The notes under the pieces were generated by a model, which had not been told where the DNA came from, did no database searches, and worked only from the letters and a program-made list of their open reading frames with translations. A DNA stretch of 64,000 bases. It comes from Sphingobacteriaceae bacterium (lineage in GTDB: Bacteria > Bacteroidota > Bacteroidia > Sphingobacteriales > Sphingobacteriaceae). The DNA is taken from assembly GCA_947463785.1 (NCBI GenBank), contig CANHRG010000001.1, forward strand, positions 361,475 to 425,474. The letters are read 5' to 3'. A program made the position numbers and the translations under genes. Positions 40,619 through 51,814 of this stretch are shown one piece after another; the first letter of the stretch is position 1, and each line of letters begins with the position of its first letter.

Positions 40619-41959
40619 TTATTCCTTGATCTCAAACGTATCCATAAACTTGGTGGTAAATTCACCTTTACGGAAATTCGGATCCTTCATTAAACGTTGG
40701 TGGAAAGGAATGGTTGTTTTGATGCCTTCAATAACGAATTCGCTCAACGCTCTTTCCATTTTATTTATTGCTTCTTCGCGGGTTTGAGCCACGCAAATCA
40801 GTTTGGCAATCATGGAGTCGTAATTGGGCGGAATTTGGTAGCCGGCATAAACGTGGGTATCTACACGTACACCATGGCCACCAGGTGAATGGAAATTTTT
40901 AATTATTCCTGGAGCTGGTCTGAACCCGTTGAAAGGATCTTCGGCATTGATACGGCACTCAATGGCAAACATTTCTGGCTCGTAGTTTTTACCGCTGATG
41001 GGCTCGCCGGCTGCAACTTTGATCTGTTCTTTAATTAAATCGTAATTGATTACTTCTTCGGTAACCGGATGCTCCACCTGAATACGGGTGTTCATTTCCA
41101 TAAAGTAGAAGTTACGGTGTTTATCCACTAAAAATTCAATGGTTCCGGCACCTTCATAATTCACAGCCTGAGCACCTTTTATGGCCGCTTCACCCATTTT
41201 TTTGCGCAATTCTGGGGTCATGAAGGGCGATGGTGATTCTTCAACCAGTTTTTGGTGACGACGCTGTATGGAGCAATCTCTTTCTGAAAGGTGACAAGCT
41301 TTACCAAACTGGTCGCCCACGATTTGAATTTCAATGTGACGTGGGTCTTCTACAAATTTCTCCAGGTAAATACCGTCATTGCCAAACGCTGCTCCAGCTT
41401 CCTGACGGGCAGAATCCCAAGCTGGTTCAAATTCTTCATCCTTCCATACAATACGCATACCTCGTCCACCACCACCGGCAGTTGCTTTCAGAATAATTGG
41501 GTAGCCTATTTCATTGGCGATTTTGATACCTTCTTTTACATCGGCAACCAAGCCATCTGAACCTGGAATGGTTGGAACTCCGGCTTTTTTCATGGTATCC
41601 TTGGCTGAAGCTTTATCGCCCATGGCATTGATTTGCTCAGGAGTAGCACCAATGAATTTAATACCGTAATCGCGGCAAATGGCTGAAAATTTAGCGTTTT
41701 CAGACAAGAAGCCGTATCCTGGATGTATCGCATCGGCATTGGTTAACTCTGCAGCAGCAATAATATTCGGAATACTTAAATACGAATCCTTGCTGGGTGG
41801 GGGGCCAATACAAACGGCTTCATCTGCAAAACGAACGTGTAAGCTTTCACGATCGGCAGTTGAATACACTGCTACGGTTTTGATGCCCATCTCTTTACAG
41901 GTACGGATAATACGTAAAGCAATCTCTCCGCGGTTGGCAATTAATATTTTCTTGAACAT
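40619..41959 (-). CDS. accC: Acetyl-CoA carboxylase biotin carboxylase subunit
   Basis: [44 protein letters not shown]. Confidence 0.97.
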   Translation of the reverse strand: MFKKILIANRGEIALRIIRTCKEMGIKTVAVYSTADRESLHVRFADEAVCIGPPPSKDSYLSIPNIIAAAELTNADAIHPGYGFLSENAKFSAICRDYGIKFIGATPEQINAMGDKASAKDTMKKAGVPTIPGSDGLVADVKEGIKIANEIGYPIILKATAGGGGRGMRIVWKDEEFEPAWDSARQEAGAAFGNDGIYLEKFVEDPRHIEIQIVGDQFGKACHLSERDCSIQRRHQKLVEESPSPFMTPELRKKMGEAAIKGAQAVNYEGAGTIEFLVDKHRNFYFMEMNTRIQVEHPVTEEVINYDLIKEQIKVAAGEPISGKNYEPEMFAIECRINAEDPFNGFRPAPGIIKNFHSPGGHGVRVDTHVYAGYQIPPNYDSMIAKLICVAQTREEAINKMERALSEFVIEGIKTTIPFHQRLMKDPNFRKGEFTTKFMDTFEIKE

Positions 41960-42058
41960 GATATTCGATTAATCGATTTGTCGATTAGTCAATTTGTCGA
42001 TTTGATAATTTGCCAGGTAAATGGACAAATCAAAAAATGGACAAACAGACAAATAAAA

Positions 42059-42520
42059 TTAGGCTGGTTCTACCAAGAATAAAGGCTGATCGTACTCAAT
42101 CGGGCTAGCATTGTCTATCAATACCTTCACAATACGACCTGAAACTTCAGCTTCAATTTCATTGAATAGCTTCATCGCTTCAACAATACAAAGCACCTGA
42201 CCCGGTTTGATTTCGTCGCCTACGTTTACAAATACGGGTTTATCCGGACTTGAAGAACGGTAAAACGTACCAATCATGGGTGATTTAATGGTAATCAGTT
42301 TGCTATCGTCGGCTGCTGGTGCTGCCGGAGTAGCTGCCGGAGCTGAAACTTGTGGAGCTGGTGCTGCCACGGGTGCTGCTGCAGGAATGGTAGCATTAAC
42401 CACAGTTGGCGCCTGATTGGTTTTTATCGTGATTTTGAAATCTTTCTCTTCAATAGAAACCTCATTTACACCTGATTTGTGTACAAATTTGATGAGTTCC
42501 TGAATTTGTTTAATGTCCAT
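42059..42520 (-). CDS. accB: Acetyl-CoA carboxylase biotin carboxyl carrier protein
   Basis: Ala/Pro linker and [18 protein letters not shown] biotinyl site. Confidence 0.96.
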   Translation of the reverse strand: MDIKQIQELIKFVHKSGVNEVSIEEKDFKITIKTNQAPTVVNATIPAAAPVAAPAPQVSAPAATPAAPAADDSKLITIKSPMIGTFYRSSSPDKPVFVNVGDEIKPGQVLCIVEAMKLFNEIEAEVSGRIVKVLIDNASPIEYDQPLFLVEPA

Positions 42521-42586
42521 TTTCAAAGATTTTGATCAGTGATCTTACTAATTGAGTTCAAATTTAGAATAAATATTTTACTAATC

Positions 42587-43576
42587 TTAGTAGGCCCATT
42601 TAAGGTATACAGAACCCCAGGTGAAACCACCGCCAAATGCCGCTAAAATCAGAGTATCGCCTTTTTTCAATTGGCTTTCCCACTCGGCTAAACACAAAGG
42701 AATAGTTCCATTGGTAGTGTTGCCGTATTTCTCAATATTAACCATCACCTTTTCAGGCCCAACGCCCATACGGTTGGCGGTTGCATCGATAATGCGTTTA
42801 TTGGCTTGATGCGGTACTAGCCAGGCAACGTCATTGGCGGTAAGCTGATTGCGTTCCATAATTTCTGCAGCAACATCGGCCATATTGGTTACAGCAAATT
42901 TAAAAACGGCTTGTCCTTCCTGATAGGCATAATGCTCTCTGGCATCTACGGTTGCATGACTTGCTGGTTTAGCAGATCCACCCGCTTTTTGGTGCAAGTA
43001 CACCCTGCCTGAACCGTCGCTTTTCAAGATGGAATCCATAACGCCCAAGTCCTCTGTAGTAGGTTCAAGCAACACAGCACCACAACCATCACCAAAAATG
43101 ATGCAGGTTTGGCGGTCTTCGTAATCGATGATAGATGACATTTTATCGCCACCTATTACCAATACTTTTTGATGTTTACCCGACTCGATAAATTGAGATC
43201 CGGTAGATAATCCGTAAATAAAACCGGAACAAGCGGCATTAAGATCGAATCCCCAAGCATTTTTCGCTCCAATTTTATCGGCTAAAATATTCGCGGTAGC
43301 CGGAAAAGGCATATCGGGGGTAGTTGTACAAAAAATAATCAGATCAATTTCTTCAGCAGAAATACCTCGTTTCTTTAACAGTCCTTCAACCGCCGGAACG
43401 GCCATGTCTGAGGTGCCTAATCCTTCGCCTTTTAAAATGTGACGTTCTTTAATGCCGGTACGACTGGTAATCCATTCGTCGTTGGTATCAACCATGGTTT
43501 CTAATTCCTGATTGGTAAGAATATATTCAGGAACATAGGAGTTTACTGCAGTTATAGCAGCACGTATTTTTTGCAT
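42587..43576 (-). CDS. fabH: 3-oxoacyl-ACP synthase III
   Basis: [37 protein letters not shown]. Confidence 0.97.
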   Translation of the reverse strand: MQKIRAAITAVNSYVPEYILTNQELETMVDTNDEWITSRTGIKERHILKGEGLGTSDMAVPAVEGLLKKRGISAEEIDLIIFCTTTPDMPFPATANILADKIGAKNAWGFDLNAACSGFIYGLSTGSQFIESGKHQKVLVIGGDKMSSIIDYEDRQTCIIFGDGCGAVLLEPTTEDLGVMDSILKSDGSGRVYLHQKAGGSAKPASHATVDAREHYAYQEGQAVFKFAVTNMADVAAEIMERNQLTANDVAWLVPHQANKRIIDATANRMGVGPEKVMVNIEKYGNTTNGTIPLCLAEWESQLKKGDTLILAAFGGGFTWGSVYLKWAY

Positions 43577-43588
43577 GATCAGGTTCGG

Positions 43589-44530
43589 TTATGAATTTAA
43601 AGCGGTTTTGATCTTGTCAACCAGCTTAGATTCAATCATGGTTCTGGAAAGCAGTACCATATTTTTTATTGCTTCGGGGCTTGAAATGCCGTGTCCGATA
43701 ATTACCGGGGCATTCACGCCCAAAATTGGGCTTCCACCGTATTGTTCGTAGTTAAAACGATCAAAAAATTCGTCTTTAAAGCCCTTTTTAAGAGTTAAAA
43801 CGTAAAAAGTTTCGGCTAATTTCAGCATCACGTTCCCGGTAAAGCCATCGCAAACAATCACATCGGCTTTCTCGTTGAACAGGTCGCGGCCTTCTACGTT
43901 ACCTACGAAATTAAAATGCTGTTGTTCTTTCATTAGCGCATAAGCGCCCAAACTTGCGATATTGCCTTTCTCTTCTTCTTCGCCAATATTCATCAAGGCA
44001 ACTTTCGGATGATTAATTCCGTAAACGCTTTCGGCGAAAATGCTTCCTAAAACGCCAAATTGAGCCAGCATTTCTGGTTTGCAATCGGCATTAGCACCCA
44101 CATCCAGTAGAATGCCGAAGCCACTTTTCAGTTTGGGTACATTGGTAGCAATTGCCGGGCGAAGTACACCTTCAATAGGTCGAACACTAAACATGGAACC
44201 CACCAACATGGCACCAGTATTTCCGGCAGAAGCAAAAGAATCTATCTTTCCTTCTTTCAGGTACTGAAAACCAACACTGATACTGGAATCTGGTTTTTGG
44301 GTTATGGCTTTGGTTGGATGTTCGCCCATACCGATAACTTCGGTACAGTGTACAAATTCAAAGCATGAAGGGTCAATTTGCTGTTCGGCCAAGAAAGGCA
44401 ATGCCTGATCCTTGTCGCCGAACAACACAATTTTTTGATCAGGGGATAAGACTTGCTGGGCTGCAATAGCTCCCAAAACAGCTGCTTTGGGAGCGTAATC
44501 TCCGCCCATAAAATCTAAGCCAATTTTCAT
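43589..44530 (-). CDS. plsX: Phosphate acyltransferase PlsX
   Basis: MKIGLDFMGGDYAPKAAVLGAI; DSSISVGFQYLKEGKIDSFASAGNTGAMLVGS. Confidence 0.96.
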   Translation of the reverse strand: MKIGLDFMGGDYAPKAAVLGAIAAQQVLSPDQKIVLFGDKDQALPFLAEQQIDPSCFEFVHCTEVIGMGEHPTKAITQKPDSSISVGFQYLKEGKIDSFASAGNTGAMLVGSMFSVRPIEGVLRPAIATNVPKLKSGFGILLDVGANADCKPEMLAQFGVLGSIFAESVYGINHPKVALMNIGEEEEKGNIASLGAYALMKEQQHFNFVGNVEGRDLFNEKADVIVCDGFTGNVMLKLAETFYVLTLKKGFKDEFFDRFNYEQYGGSPILGVNAPVIIGHGISSPEAIKNMVLLSRTMIESKLVDKIKTALNS

Positions 44531-44545
44531 TGTAGAAAATTAAAC

Positions 44546-44737
44546 TTAAGCGATGCTGGTATTTTCAATAACCAATTTACCTCTGTAGTACAAGTTGCCA
44601 TCAACGTTGTATGCACGGTGAGGTAAGTGGATTGCACCTGTAGTTTTGCAGGTGAATAAAGTTGGAGCCTCAGCTTTGTAGTGAGTTCTTCTTTTATCTC
44701 TTCTCGATTTAGAGATCTTCCGTTTTGGATGTGCCAT
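44546..44737 (-). CDS. rpmF: 50S ribosomal protein L32
   Basis: [25 protein letters not shown]. Confidence 0.96.
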   Translation of the reverse strand: MAHPKRKISKSRRDKRRTHYKAEAPTLFTCKTTGAIHLPHRAYNVDGNLYYRGKLVIENTSIA

Positions 44738-44750
44738 AGCTTCCTATTTG

Positions 44751-45287
44751 TTAATTCTTGTTTTTAATATTCTTTAAGGCTTCCCACCGCGGGTCGGCCA
44801 CATTTTCTTCTTCAGCAGGAGCCGATAAACTTTTCAGCTTTTCGATCATCTCCTGGTCGCACCATTGGGTATTACCCTCATCTTCGCATCGCTTAAACAA
44901 TGGAACTGCCAGCATGATGTATTCGTAAATTAAGCCCGATACATCCAGCTCGTGTTCATTGCGGTTCAAGAGGATAATCTCCTCCGTGTTGTCTTCCAGC
45001 AACTCATCGTTACTGAATTTCACAATCTCGTGTTCTTCGAGTTCCACTTTCGTGGGATAATCGGCCAAACACCAATCGCACGACTGAAAAATTTCACCAT
45101 TGATTCGGAAATTCAGGAGCAACATGGTCTCCTGTTTATCCAGCTCTAGTGAAACTCTCAGTTTTCCATTTTGAACCAGCGAGTACTCAAATTCCTTGAA
45201 AAACGATTCGTCAATGTCGAAATCGAATTGATGTTTACCAAGTTTTAGCCCGGTAAAAGGAATTCGGTAGTGTTGCAAAGATTTCAA
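44751..45287 (-). CDS. DUF177 (YceD-like) protein
   Basis: 178 aa, adjacent to rpmF-plsX-fabH in the canonical order. Confidence 0.88.
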   Translation of the reverse strand: MKSLQHYRIPFTGLKLGKHQFDFDIDESFFKEFEYSLVQNGKLRVSLELDKQETMLLLNFRINGEIFQSCDWCLADYPTKVELEEHEIVKFSNDELLEDNTEEIILLNRNEHELDVSGLIYEYIMLAVPLFKRCEDEGNTQWCDQEMIEKLKSLSAPAEEENVADPRWEALKNIKNKN

Positions 45288-45357
45288 AGCACGACAATTA
45301 AGCCTGCAAATGTAGGGAAAAATTTATTTAAGCGGGAAGTTTTTTTGAAATTGCTGT

Positions 45358-46413
45358 TTAATCCCGGTCTCTAGACAGTTTGCTAAATTTCAGAGGATTG
45401 GCCGTTAATTCTGCTGTTTCGCGACGGCGTTTTACAATATTCACTGCTGCGAATACCGCTTCGCGGAAAGATCCGGCATCTGCCTCGTTTTTACCCGCAA
45501 TGTCGTAAGCCGTTCCATGATCAGGTGAAGTACGCACTACCGACAATCCGGCAGTATAATTTACACCATTATGAAAGGCAAGCTGTTTAAATGGAATCAA
45601 GCCTTGGTCGTGGTACATGGCTAAAACAGCGTCAAATTGTTGCCAGCTGTGCTTTGCAAAGAAACCATCGGCCGGATAGGGCCCGAAAGCCAAAATGCCT
45701 AGTTTATTGGCTTCTTCAACTGCAGGGCTAATGATTTTTTGTTCTTCTTCACCAATCAAGCCCTCGTCGCCCGCATGCGGATTTAAGCCCAATACGGCAA
45801 TTTTAGGTTTTTCAACCCAAAAATCAGTTTTGAGTGACTGGTTAATGAGCTCCAGTTTTTTGATGATTTTTTCTTTGGTAACTTTTTTACTCACTTCCGC
45901 CACCGGAATGTGTCCAGTTACCAAACCAACTCGTAAGTCTTCACCCATGAGCAACATCAAGGATTCATCTGCTCCGGCTTTGGCCTGAATGTATTCGGTA
46001 TGTCCGGCAAATTGAAATTTTTCGTTTTGGATATTTTGCTTATTGATAGGAGCGGTCACTAAGGCATCAATTTCTCCACTTATCAAATCTTGAGTAGCTC
46101 TTTCGAGCGATAGGAAAGCGTATTTACCACCAATTTCGGTCGATTGCCCCAATTCAATCTTCACATCTTCCTCCCAACAATTGATCATATTGGGCCGTTT
46201 AGGGTGCGCCTCAGCAGCTTTAGCAATTACATTGAAACTAAAATCATCAATGGCTAAGGTTTTACGGTGAAAAGAGGCCACTTTGGTTTGGCCATACACA
46301 ATTGGCGTGCAATAGTCCAGAATGCGCTTATCCAATAAGGTTTTGATAATCACCTCGAGCCCAATGCCATTTACATCGCCAATAGAAATCCCAATTTTGA
46401 CTTTTTCACTCAT
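45358..46413 (-). CDS. pdxA: 4-hydroxythreonine-4-phosphate dehydrogenase
   Basis: ISIGDVNGIGLEVIIK; LGLNPHAGDEGLIG; AMYHDQGLIPFK; start trimmed to MSEKVKIG. Confidence 0.95.
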   Translation of the reverse strand: MSEKVKIGISIGDVNGIGLEVIIKTLLDKRILDYCTPIVYGQTKVASFHRKTLAIDDFSFNVIAKAAEAHPKRPNMINCWEEDVKIELGQSTEIGGKYAFLSLERATQDLISGEIDALVTAPINKQNIQNEKFQFAGHTEYIQAKAGADESLMLLMGEDLRVGLVTGHIPVAEVSKKVTKEKIIKKLELINQSLKTDFWVEKPKIAVLGLNPHAGDEGLIGEEEQKIISPAVEEANKLGILAFGPYPADGFFAKHSWQQFDAVLAMYHDQGLIPFKQLAFHNGVNYTAGLSVVRTSPDHGTAYDIAGKNEADAGSFREAVFAAVNIVKRRRETAELTANPLKFSKLSRDRD

Positions 46414-46482
46414 AATTCGTTGCAAAATAAGCAAAAGCGACGGCAATGCGCCAAATACTGCTTAAACTTTCCTTAATTTGCC

Positions 46483-47286
46483 ATGAAATTCTCGATTAAG
46501 ATGAGTTTGGTTAGAGCAAAAAAACATTTAGGTCAACACTTTTTAACCGACAAGAATATTGCCGGCAAAATTGTGTCTAGTCTTCAGCGCCAAGCTGAAT
46601 ACCAGCAGGTGCTCGAAGTTGGTCCGGGAATGGGCATTCTATCTGATTTTTTGCTGCAAAGAAGTGAGTTTGAAACCTGGCTAATCGATATTGATACCGA
46701 ATCGTTTGATTTCTTGGGTAAGAAATACCCGCAACTGCAAAATCGGCTCATCCACGGTGATTTTTTGGAACTTGATTTTAGCAAGCATTTCCAAGGCCCA
46801 ATGGCCGTCATCGGGAACTTTCCGTACAACATCTCCTCTCAAATTTTATTTAAACTATTAGATAACAGACAGCAGGTGCTTGAGGTAGTGGGTATGTTTC
46901 AGAAAGAAGTTGCCGAACGCTGTACGGCCAAACCTGGCAGTAAAGTGTATGGCATTTTAAGTGTTTTTCTGCAGGCCTATTACCAGGTAGAGTATTTGTT
47001 TACTGTGAAAGCAGGGGTGTTTAACCCACCTCCTAAAGTACTTTCGGCAGTTATTCGTTTAACCCGGAATGAAGTGGAGGCATTGCCGTGTGATGAGAAA
47101 TTATTCTGGCAGGTGGTCAAAGCGGCCTTTAATCAACGAAGAAAAACGTTAAGAAACGCCCTTTCGGGGATTTTATCCAAAGATAAATTAAGCGGCGAAG
47201 CCATGCTCGAACTACGAGCAGAGCGTTTAAGTGTGGCAGATTTTGTAAAATTGACTCAACTCATTCAACAAGCCAATGGCCAATAA
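46483..47286 (+). CDS. rsmA: 16S rRNA (adenine(1518)/(1519)-N6)-dimethyltransferase
   Basis: VRAKKHLGQHFLTDKNIAGKIV; VLEVGPGMGILS; GNFPYNISSQIL. Confidence 0.95.
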   Translation: MKFSIKMSLVRAKKHLGQHFLTDKNIAGKIVSSLQRQAEYQQVLEVGPGMGILSDFLLQRSEFETWLIDIDTESFDFLGKKYPQLQNRLIHGDFLELDFSKHFQGPMAVIGNFPYNISSQILFKLLDNRQQVLEVVGMFQKEVAERCTAKPGSKVYGILSVFLQAYYQVEYLFTVKAGVFNPPPKVLSAVIRLTRNEVEALPCDEKLFWQVVKAAFNQRRKTLRNALSGILSKDKLSGEAMLELRAERLSVADFVKLTQLIQQANGQ

Positions 47287-48208
47287 ATCAATTTTAATTG
47301 TTGACGATTTGCATCCAGCCTTTAAACAGGAAGCCGAAGCTTTGGGTTATGTGGTAAGCGATGAGCCGCTTTTTACTCGTGAGCAAACGCTGGCTGCAAT
47401 TAAAGATTACGAGGGCTTGGCTGTTCGTACTAAATTTCAGGTAGACCGCGAAATGATTGATGCTGCACCGAAATTGAAATTTATAGCCCGTGCCGGTGCC
47501 GGCATGGACAATGTGGATGAAGCTTATGCCCAGTCAAAAGGCATCGCTTGCATCAATGCGCCAGAAGGTAATGCCGATGCGGTGGCTGAACATGCTATGG
47601 GTATGTTGTTATCGCTGATGAACAAGTTACGCCAAGCCGATCAGCAAGTACGTACTGGTATTTGGGATCGTGAAGAGAACCGTGGTTGGGAATTAAAAGG
47701 TAAAACGGTCGGAATTATTGGATATGGATACATGGGCCAGTCTTTTGCGCAAAAACTACAAGGCTTTGGCGTGGACGTAATCGCCTATGATAAATACAAG
47801 ACCGGATTTAGCGATGCATATGCCCGAGAGGTGAGTATGGAAGAAATTGTGAAATTCAGCGATGTGCTGAGTTTACATCTACCGCTCACTCGAGAAACCC
47901 GAAATTTGGTTGATACAGAATATTTGTTCCATTTCCGCAAACCTATTTTCTTTTTAAATACTTCTAGAGGCGAAATAGTAAATACAAGTGCCGTATTAAA
48001 TGCCATAGCTAATGGTAAAATTTTAGGTGCCGGACTGGATGTGTTGGAGGTGGAGAAATTTCCGGCTTTGGCCGAGCAAAATTGGTATGCCGAATTGGCC
48101 AAAAACGATAAGGTAGTATTGAGTCCGCACGTAGCTGGCTGGACGTTTGAGTCTTACCGAAAAATTTCGGAGGTTTTGGCCGAGAAATTGAAAAATTTGG
48201 AAATCTAA
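47276..48208 (+). CDS. NAD(P)-dependent D-2-hydroxyacid dehydrogenase
   Basis: FIARAGAGMDNVDEAYAQSKGIACINAPEGNADAVAEHAMGMLL; GKTVGIIGYGYMGQSFAQKL. Confidence 0.88.
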   Translation: MANKSILIVDDLHPAFKQEAEALGYVVSDEPLFTREQTLAAIKDYEGLAVRTKFQVDREMIDAAPKLKFIARAGAGMDNVDEAYAQSKGIACINAPEGNADAVAEHAMGMLLSLMNKLRQADQQVRTGIWDREENRGWELKGKTVGIIGYGYMGQSFAQKLQGFGVDVIAYDKYKTGFSDAYAREVSMEEIVKFSDVLSLHLPLTRETRNLVDTEYLFHFRKPIFFLNTSRGEIVNTSAVLNAIANGKILGAGLDVLEVEKFPALAEQNWYAELAKNDKVVLSPHVAGWTFESYRKISEVLAEKLKNLEI

Positions 48209-48236
48209 AAGGGTACTTTTATCTTCGTACTACACC

Positions 48237-48282
48237 AAGCAAGACTATTTCGGCCTCGTCGACATAGTCTTGTTTGTTTTTT
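48237..48282 (+). terminator. Rho-independent terminator after D-2-hydroxyacid dehydrogenase
   Basis: AAGCAAGACTAT (48237-48248) / ATAGTCTTGTTT (48264-48275) followed by GTTTTTT. Confidence 0.75.
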
Positions 48283-48307
48283 ATGCAGTACCAATAAACA
48301 GAGAATT

Positions 48308-48781
48308 ATGGCAGATGTAACCTATTATACCAAAGAAGGATTAGAGAAACTGAAACAAGAATTACAGCACTTGCGTACCGAGGGTCGTGCTCAAATTGCC
48401 AAGGCCATTGCAGAAGCAAGAGACAAAGGAGACCTATCTGAAAATGCCGAGTACGATGCCGCAAAAGAAGCACAAGGTCATCACGAAGCTAAGATTGCCA
48501 AACTGGAAGAAGTATTGGCCAATGCTCGTTTAATTGATGAATCGAAATTGGATACCTCTAAAGTGTTGGCCTTATCTAAAGTAAAAATCAAAAACACTAA
48601 AAACGGAGCAGAGATGACCTACCAATTGGTTTCAGAAAGTGAAGCCGATTTAAAATCAGGTAAGATTTCTGTAAAATCGCCAATTGCACAGGGTTTATTG
48701 GGCAAATCGGTGGGAGATAAAGTAGAGATTACTGTTCCGGCAGGTAAAATCGAATTCGAAATCGTAGAAATTAGTCGCTAA
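48308..48781 (+). CDS. greA: Transcription elongation factor GreA
   Basis: YYTKEGLEKLKQELQHLRTEGRAQIAKAIAEARDKGDLSENAEYDAAKEAQG. Confidence 0.97.
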   Translation: MADVTYYTKEGLEKLKQELQHLRTEGRAQIAKAIAEARDKGDLSENAEYDAAKEAQGHHEAKIAKLEEVLANARLIDESKLDTSKVLALSKVKIKNTKNGAEMTYQLVSESEADLKSGKISVKSPIAQGLLGKSVGDKVEITVPAGKIEFEIVEISR

Positions 48782-48782
48782 C

Positions 48783-49175
48783 ATGAGCATCTTTGCCAAA
48801 ATTATTTCCGGAGAACTACCGGCACATAAAGTTGCCGAAACCAACGATTATCTGGCGTTTTTAGACATCAGCCCATTAACCGAAGGTCATGTTTTGGTTA
48901 TTCCTAAAAAAGAAGTGGATTATATTTTCGATATCGATGACGAGGCTTATGCCGGTTTAATGCTTTTCGCCAAAATTGTTGCCGAAGGTGTTAAAAAAGC
49001 CATTACGTGTAAAAAGGTTGGTGTATCGGTTATTGGTTTAGAAGTGCCACATGCGCATGTGCATTTGATCCCGATGAATTCGGTGAGCGATATGAATTTC
49101 GCGAAAGAAAAACTAAAACCGAGTCAGGAAGAATTGGCGGCAACCGCCCAGAAAATTCGGGAAGCACTTATTTAA
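48783..49175 (+). CDS. HIT family protein
   Basis: [52 protein letters not shown]. Confidence 0.95.
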   Translation: MSIFAKIISGELPAHKVAETNDYLAFLDISPLTEGHVLVIPKKEVDYIFDIDDEAYAGLMLFAKIVAEGVKKAITCKKVGVSVIGLEVPHAHVHLIPMNSVSDMNFAKEKLKPSQEELAATAQKIREALI

Positions 49176-49734
49176 TGCGCTTCTGATTATCTTTTACAAA
49201 AGCTGCCCAACCGGAGTAGCTTTTTTTGTTTCCACCCGTACCGATACGCTGAAACGAATGACACACTGCAACGGCTAAACCGTCGGTTGCGTCTAAAAAT
49301 TCAGGTGTTTCCTTAAAAGAGAGTAAGTTTTGCAACATAGCGGCAACCTGTTCTTTGCCTGCATTCCCGTTTCCTGTAATGGCTTGTTTGATTTTACGTG
49401 GCGAATACTCTGTAATGGGTAAGTTCCGTGCTAATCCGGCAGCCATGGCAACACCTTGTGCCCGGCCAAGTTTAAGCATTACCTGAATATTTTTGCCGTA
49501 AAAAGGTGCTTCTAAAGCCATGCAATCGGGATGGTGCTCATCAATGAGTGCCGTGGTTTTTTCGAAAATGCGTTGCAGTTTAAGCGGATGGTCATCCAAA
49601 TGGTCCAGTTTGATTACCCCCAAACTGATCAACTCCATTTTAGAGCCCTGCTCTTTGATCAAGCCATAACCCATAATGGCAGTACCGGGATCGATACCCA
49701 AGATAATCCGCTCCTTTTTTTGTTCGCTTTCCAT
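49168..49734 (-). CDS. ruvC: Crossover junction endodeoxyribonuclease RuvC
   Basis: [45 protein letters not shown]. Confidence 0.95.
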   Translation of the reverse strand: MESEQKKERIILGIDPGTAIMGYGLIKEQGSKMELISLGVIKLDHLDDHPLKLQRIFEKTTALIDEHHPDCMALEAPFYGKNIQVMLKLGRAQGVAMAAGLARNLPITEYSPRKIKQAITGNGNAGKEQVAAMLQNLLSFKETPEFLDATDGLAVAVCHSFQRIGTGGNKKSYSGWAAFVKDNQKRIK

Positions 49735-49894
49735 CGCTATACAATTATACACCTTTTCGCTTTCAGAGTCAACGATTTAAAAACCGGTGAATGCAATTGT
49801 AAGTTACAACATTTGCTTTATAATTATAAATAATTCATAATTAGTAAAAAATAAACACATTTATCAGTATTTTTAGCCTCACACAGTTTTTATT

Positions 49895-51136
49895 GTGAGA
49901 AAAAATATACGTCTAGCAGATCAAGAAGGTGAGCTCATTGCATTGCTATTCAAAAGGCAAGCAGAATTGAATTCCTTACTGGAGCTCAGTAGATTAATTC
50001 ATTCGAATGCTCCTTTAGAAGATTTGCTGGAAATGCTTCGTGTAATTTTAGAAGTACACTTGCAAATACCAGCGTTTGAGTTCTTCTATAAAAAGGGGAA
50101 ATCTTTTGCTCGGCTTTATGGTTTTGGCATTCATCAACATTCGGAAATTGCAATTGAACACGATTTGCAATTTGCCCATCTGATTTGCAAAGTTTCCGAA
50201 CTGGAATTAACCGAATCAGCTCGTTTTCAGGAATATGATTATTATGTTCCGATTATTCAAAACAATTATTTACAGGCATTTGCCGTGCTGAATCATGGTG
50301 GAGTAAAACCGGCGGTTATTCAACATGATTTGAATTTTCTGCATACCCTGCTCAGTCAAATTGTTGGTGTTTTAGCACACCAGCAATTACAGCAGCACAA
50401 AGTAGAAAGGGAGCGCTTGGAGCACGAAATTCAATTGGGTCGCGAAGTGCAGCAAATGCTTATTCCACAATTAGCCATGCACGATGAGCACTTGAGCATT
50501 GCTGCATCGTACCAACCCCACGATCAGCTTGGGGGCGATTATTTTGATTTTTTAAAACTCAATCAGGATGAATTGATGTGGTGTATAGCAGATGTGTCGG
50601 GTAAGGGCATACCTGCCGCTTTGCTGATGGCCAATTTGCAAGCCAGTTTGAGGGCCTGCTTTTCAATGACCCAAAATCCGAAACAAGTAATTCGGCAATT
50701 GAATGAATTGATCTGGATGAATACACGAGGAGAACGTTACGTTACCTTATTTTTAGGCGTTTACCATACCAAAAGAAAGCGTTTGTATTATGTAAATGCC
50801 GGACATCAGCCTGCTTTGTTGTTCCGAAAAAATGAGCATCAAATTTTAAAACGTGGCACTGTGATGTTGGGTGCTTTTGATGAACTTCCCTTTATTGAAA
50901 TGGGAGAAGAAGAATTAGCATCGGATGACTTGATTTTTAGTTATACCGACGGTTTAACAGAACGGAATTCTCCGGATGAGTTGTTGAATGAACATCAATT
51001 GGCGGATTTATTGCGACCACAACTTCACCTACCTCTTCAGGAACTGCACCAAGGTCTATTAAACCAGATTTCTGGGAATGACCAACAAAAACATCTTTCA
51101 GATGACCTCACTCTGCTTTCCGTCAGGATCAAATGA
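49895..51136 (+). CDS. PP2C/SpoIIE-type serine phosphatase (RsbU-like) with N-terminal sensor region
   Basis: EIQLGREVQQMLIPQ...SYQPHDQLGGDYFDFLKLN...CIADVSGKGIPAALLMANLQASLRA. Confidence 0.9.
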   Translation: MRKNIRLADQEGELIALLFKRQAELNSLLELSRLIHSNAPLEDLLEMLRVILEVHLQIPAFEFFYKKGKSFARLYGFGIHQHSEIAIEHDLQFAHLICKVSELELTESARFQEYDYYVPIIQNNYLQAFAVLNHGGVKPAVIQHDLNFLHTLLSQIVGVLAHQQLQQHKVERERLEHEIQLGREVQQMLIPQLAMHDEHLSIAASYQPHDQLGGDYFDFLKLNQDELMWCIADVSGKGIPAALLMANLQASLRACFSMTQNPKQVIRQLNELIWMNTRGERYVTLFLGVYHTKRKRLYYVNAGHQPALLFRKNEHQILKRGTVMLGAFDELPFIEMGEEELASDDLIFSYTDGLTERNSPDELLNEHQLADLLRPQLHLPLQELHQGLLNQISGNDQQKHLSDDLTLLSVRIK

Positions 51137-51170
51137 AACCAGTTCCCAATTATTTTCTATCTTCATTGCA

Positions 51171-51770
51171 ATGCTTTTACCCTTTTTTCAAGATCAATTA
51201 ATTGAAGCCGGATGTGATGAAGCCGGTCGTGGATGTTTAGCCGGTCCGGTGTTTGCAGCTGCGGTTATTTTGCCTAAAAATTTTAAGCACGATTTGCTCA
51301 ACGATTCGAAGCAGCTAAATGAAGTACAACGTAAAAGTTTACGAATAGAAATTGAAGCGCAAGCTTTGGCTTTTGCTGTTGCACAGGTAGATCACGATGA
51401 AATTGATCGGATCAATATTTTGCAAGCTTCTTTCCTGGCTATGCACCTTGCACTGGATCAATTAAGCTTAAGGCCCGAACTCGTTTTGGTAGATGGGAAC
51501 CGGTTTAAAAAATACCAAAAATTGCCTCATCAATGTGTGGTTAAAGGTGACGGAAAATACTTTTCCATCGCGGCAGCCTCCATCTTAGCTAAAACCTACC
51601 GGGATGATTTTATGGAAAAAATTGCAAGCGAATTTCCGCAATACGATTGGGCTAGCAATAAGGGATATCCAACGCTAAAACATCGCGAAGCGGTACTTCA
51701 ACACGGCTTTTCACCCTACCACCGTCGTTCGTTTAAAGTAAGCGATCCACAGTTGACATTATTTCAATAA
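51171..51770 (+). CDS. rnhB: Ribonuclease HII
   Basis: EAGCDEAGRGCLAGPVFAAAVILP; start trimmed to MLLPFFQDQ. Confidence 0.95.
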   Translation: MLLPFFQDQLIEAGCDEAGRGCLAGPVFAAAVILPKNFKHDLLNDSKQLNEVQRKSLRIEIEAQALAFAVAQVDHDEIDRINILQASFLAMHLALDQLSLRPELVLVDGNRFKKYQKLPHQCVVKGDGKYFSIAAASILAKTYRDDFMEKIASEFPQYDWASNKGYPTLKHREAVLQHGFSPYHRRSFKVSDPQLTLFQ

Positions 51771-51814
51771 ATCGCTAAGTGCTTTTTTCTTAATTTCGCC
51801 TCAAATAAAGCAAG

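Noticed and set aside
42300-42420. Ala/Pro-rich GCT/GCC-repetitive stretch in accB
   Set aside because: Ordinary flexible linker of biotin carboxyl carrier protein.
51078-51170. N-terminal extension of the rnhB ORF overlapping the SpoIIE phosphatase gene
   Set aside because: RNase HII homology begins just after the ATG at 51171; the upstream part is out-of-frame phosphatase coding sequence.
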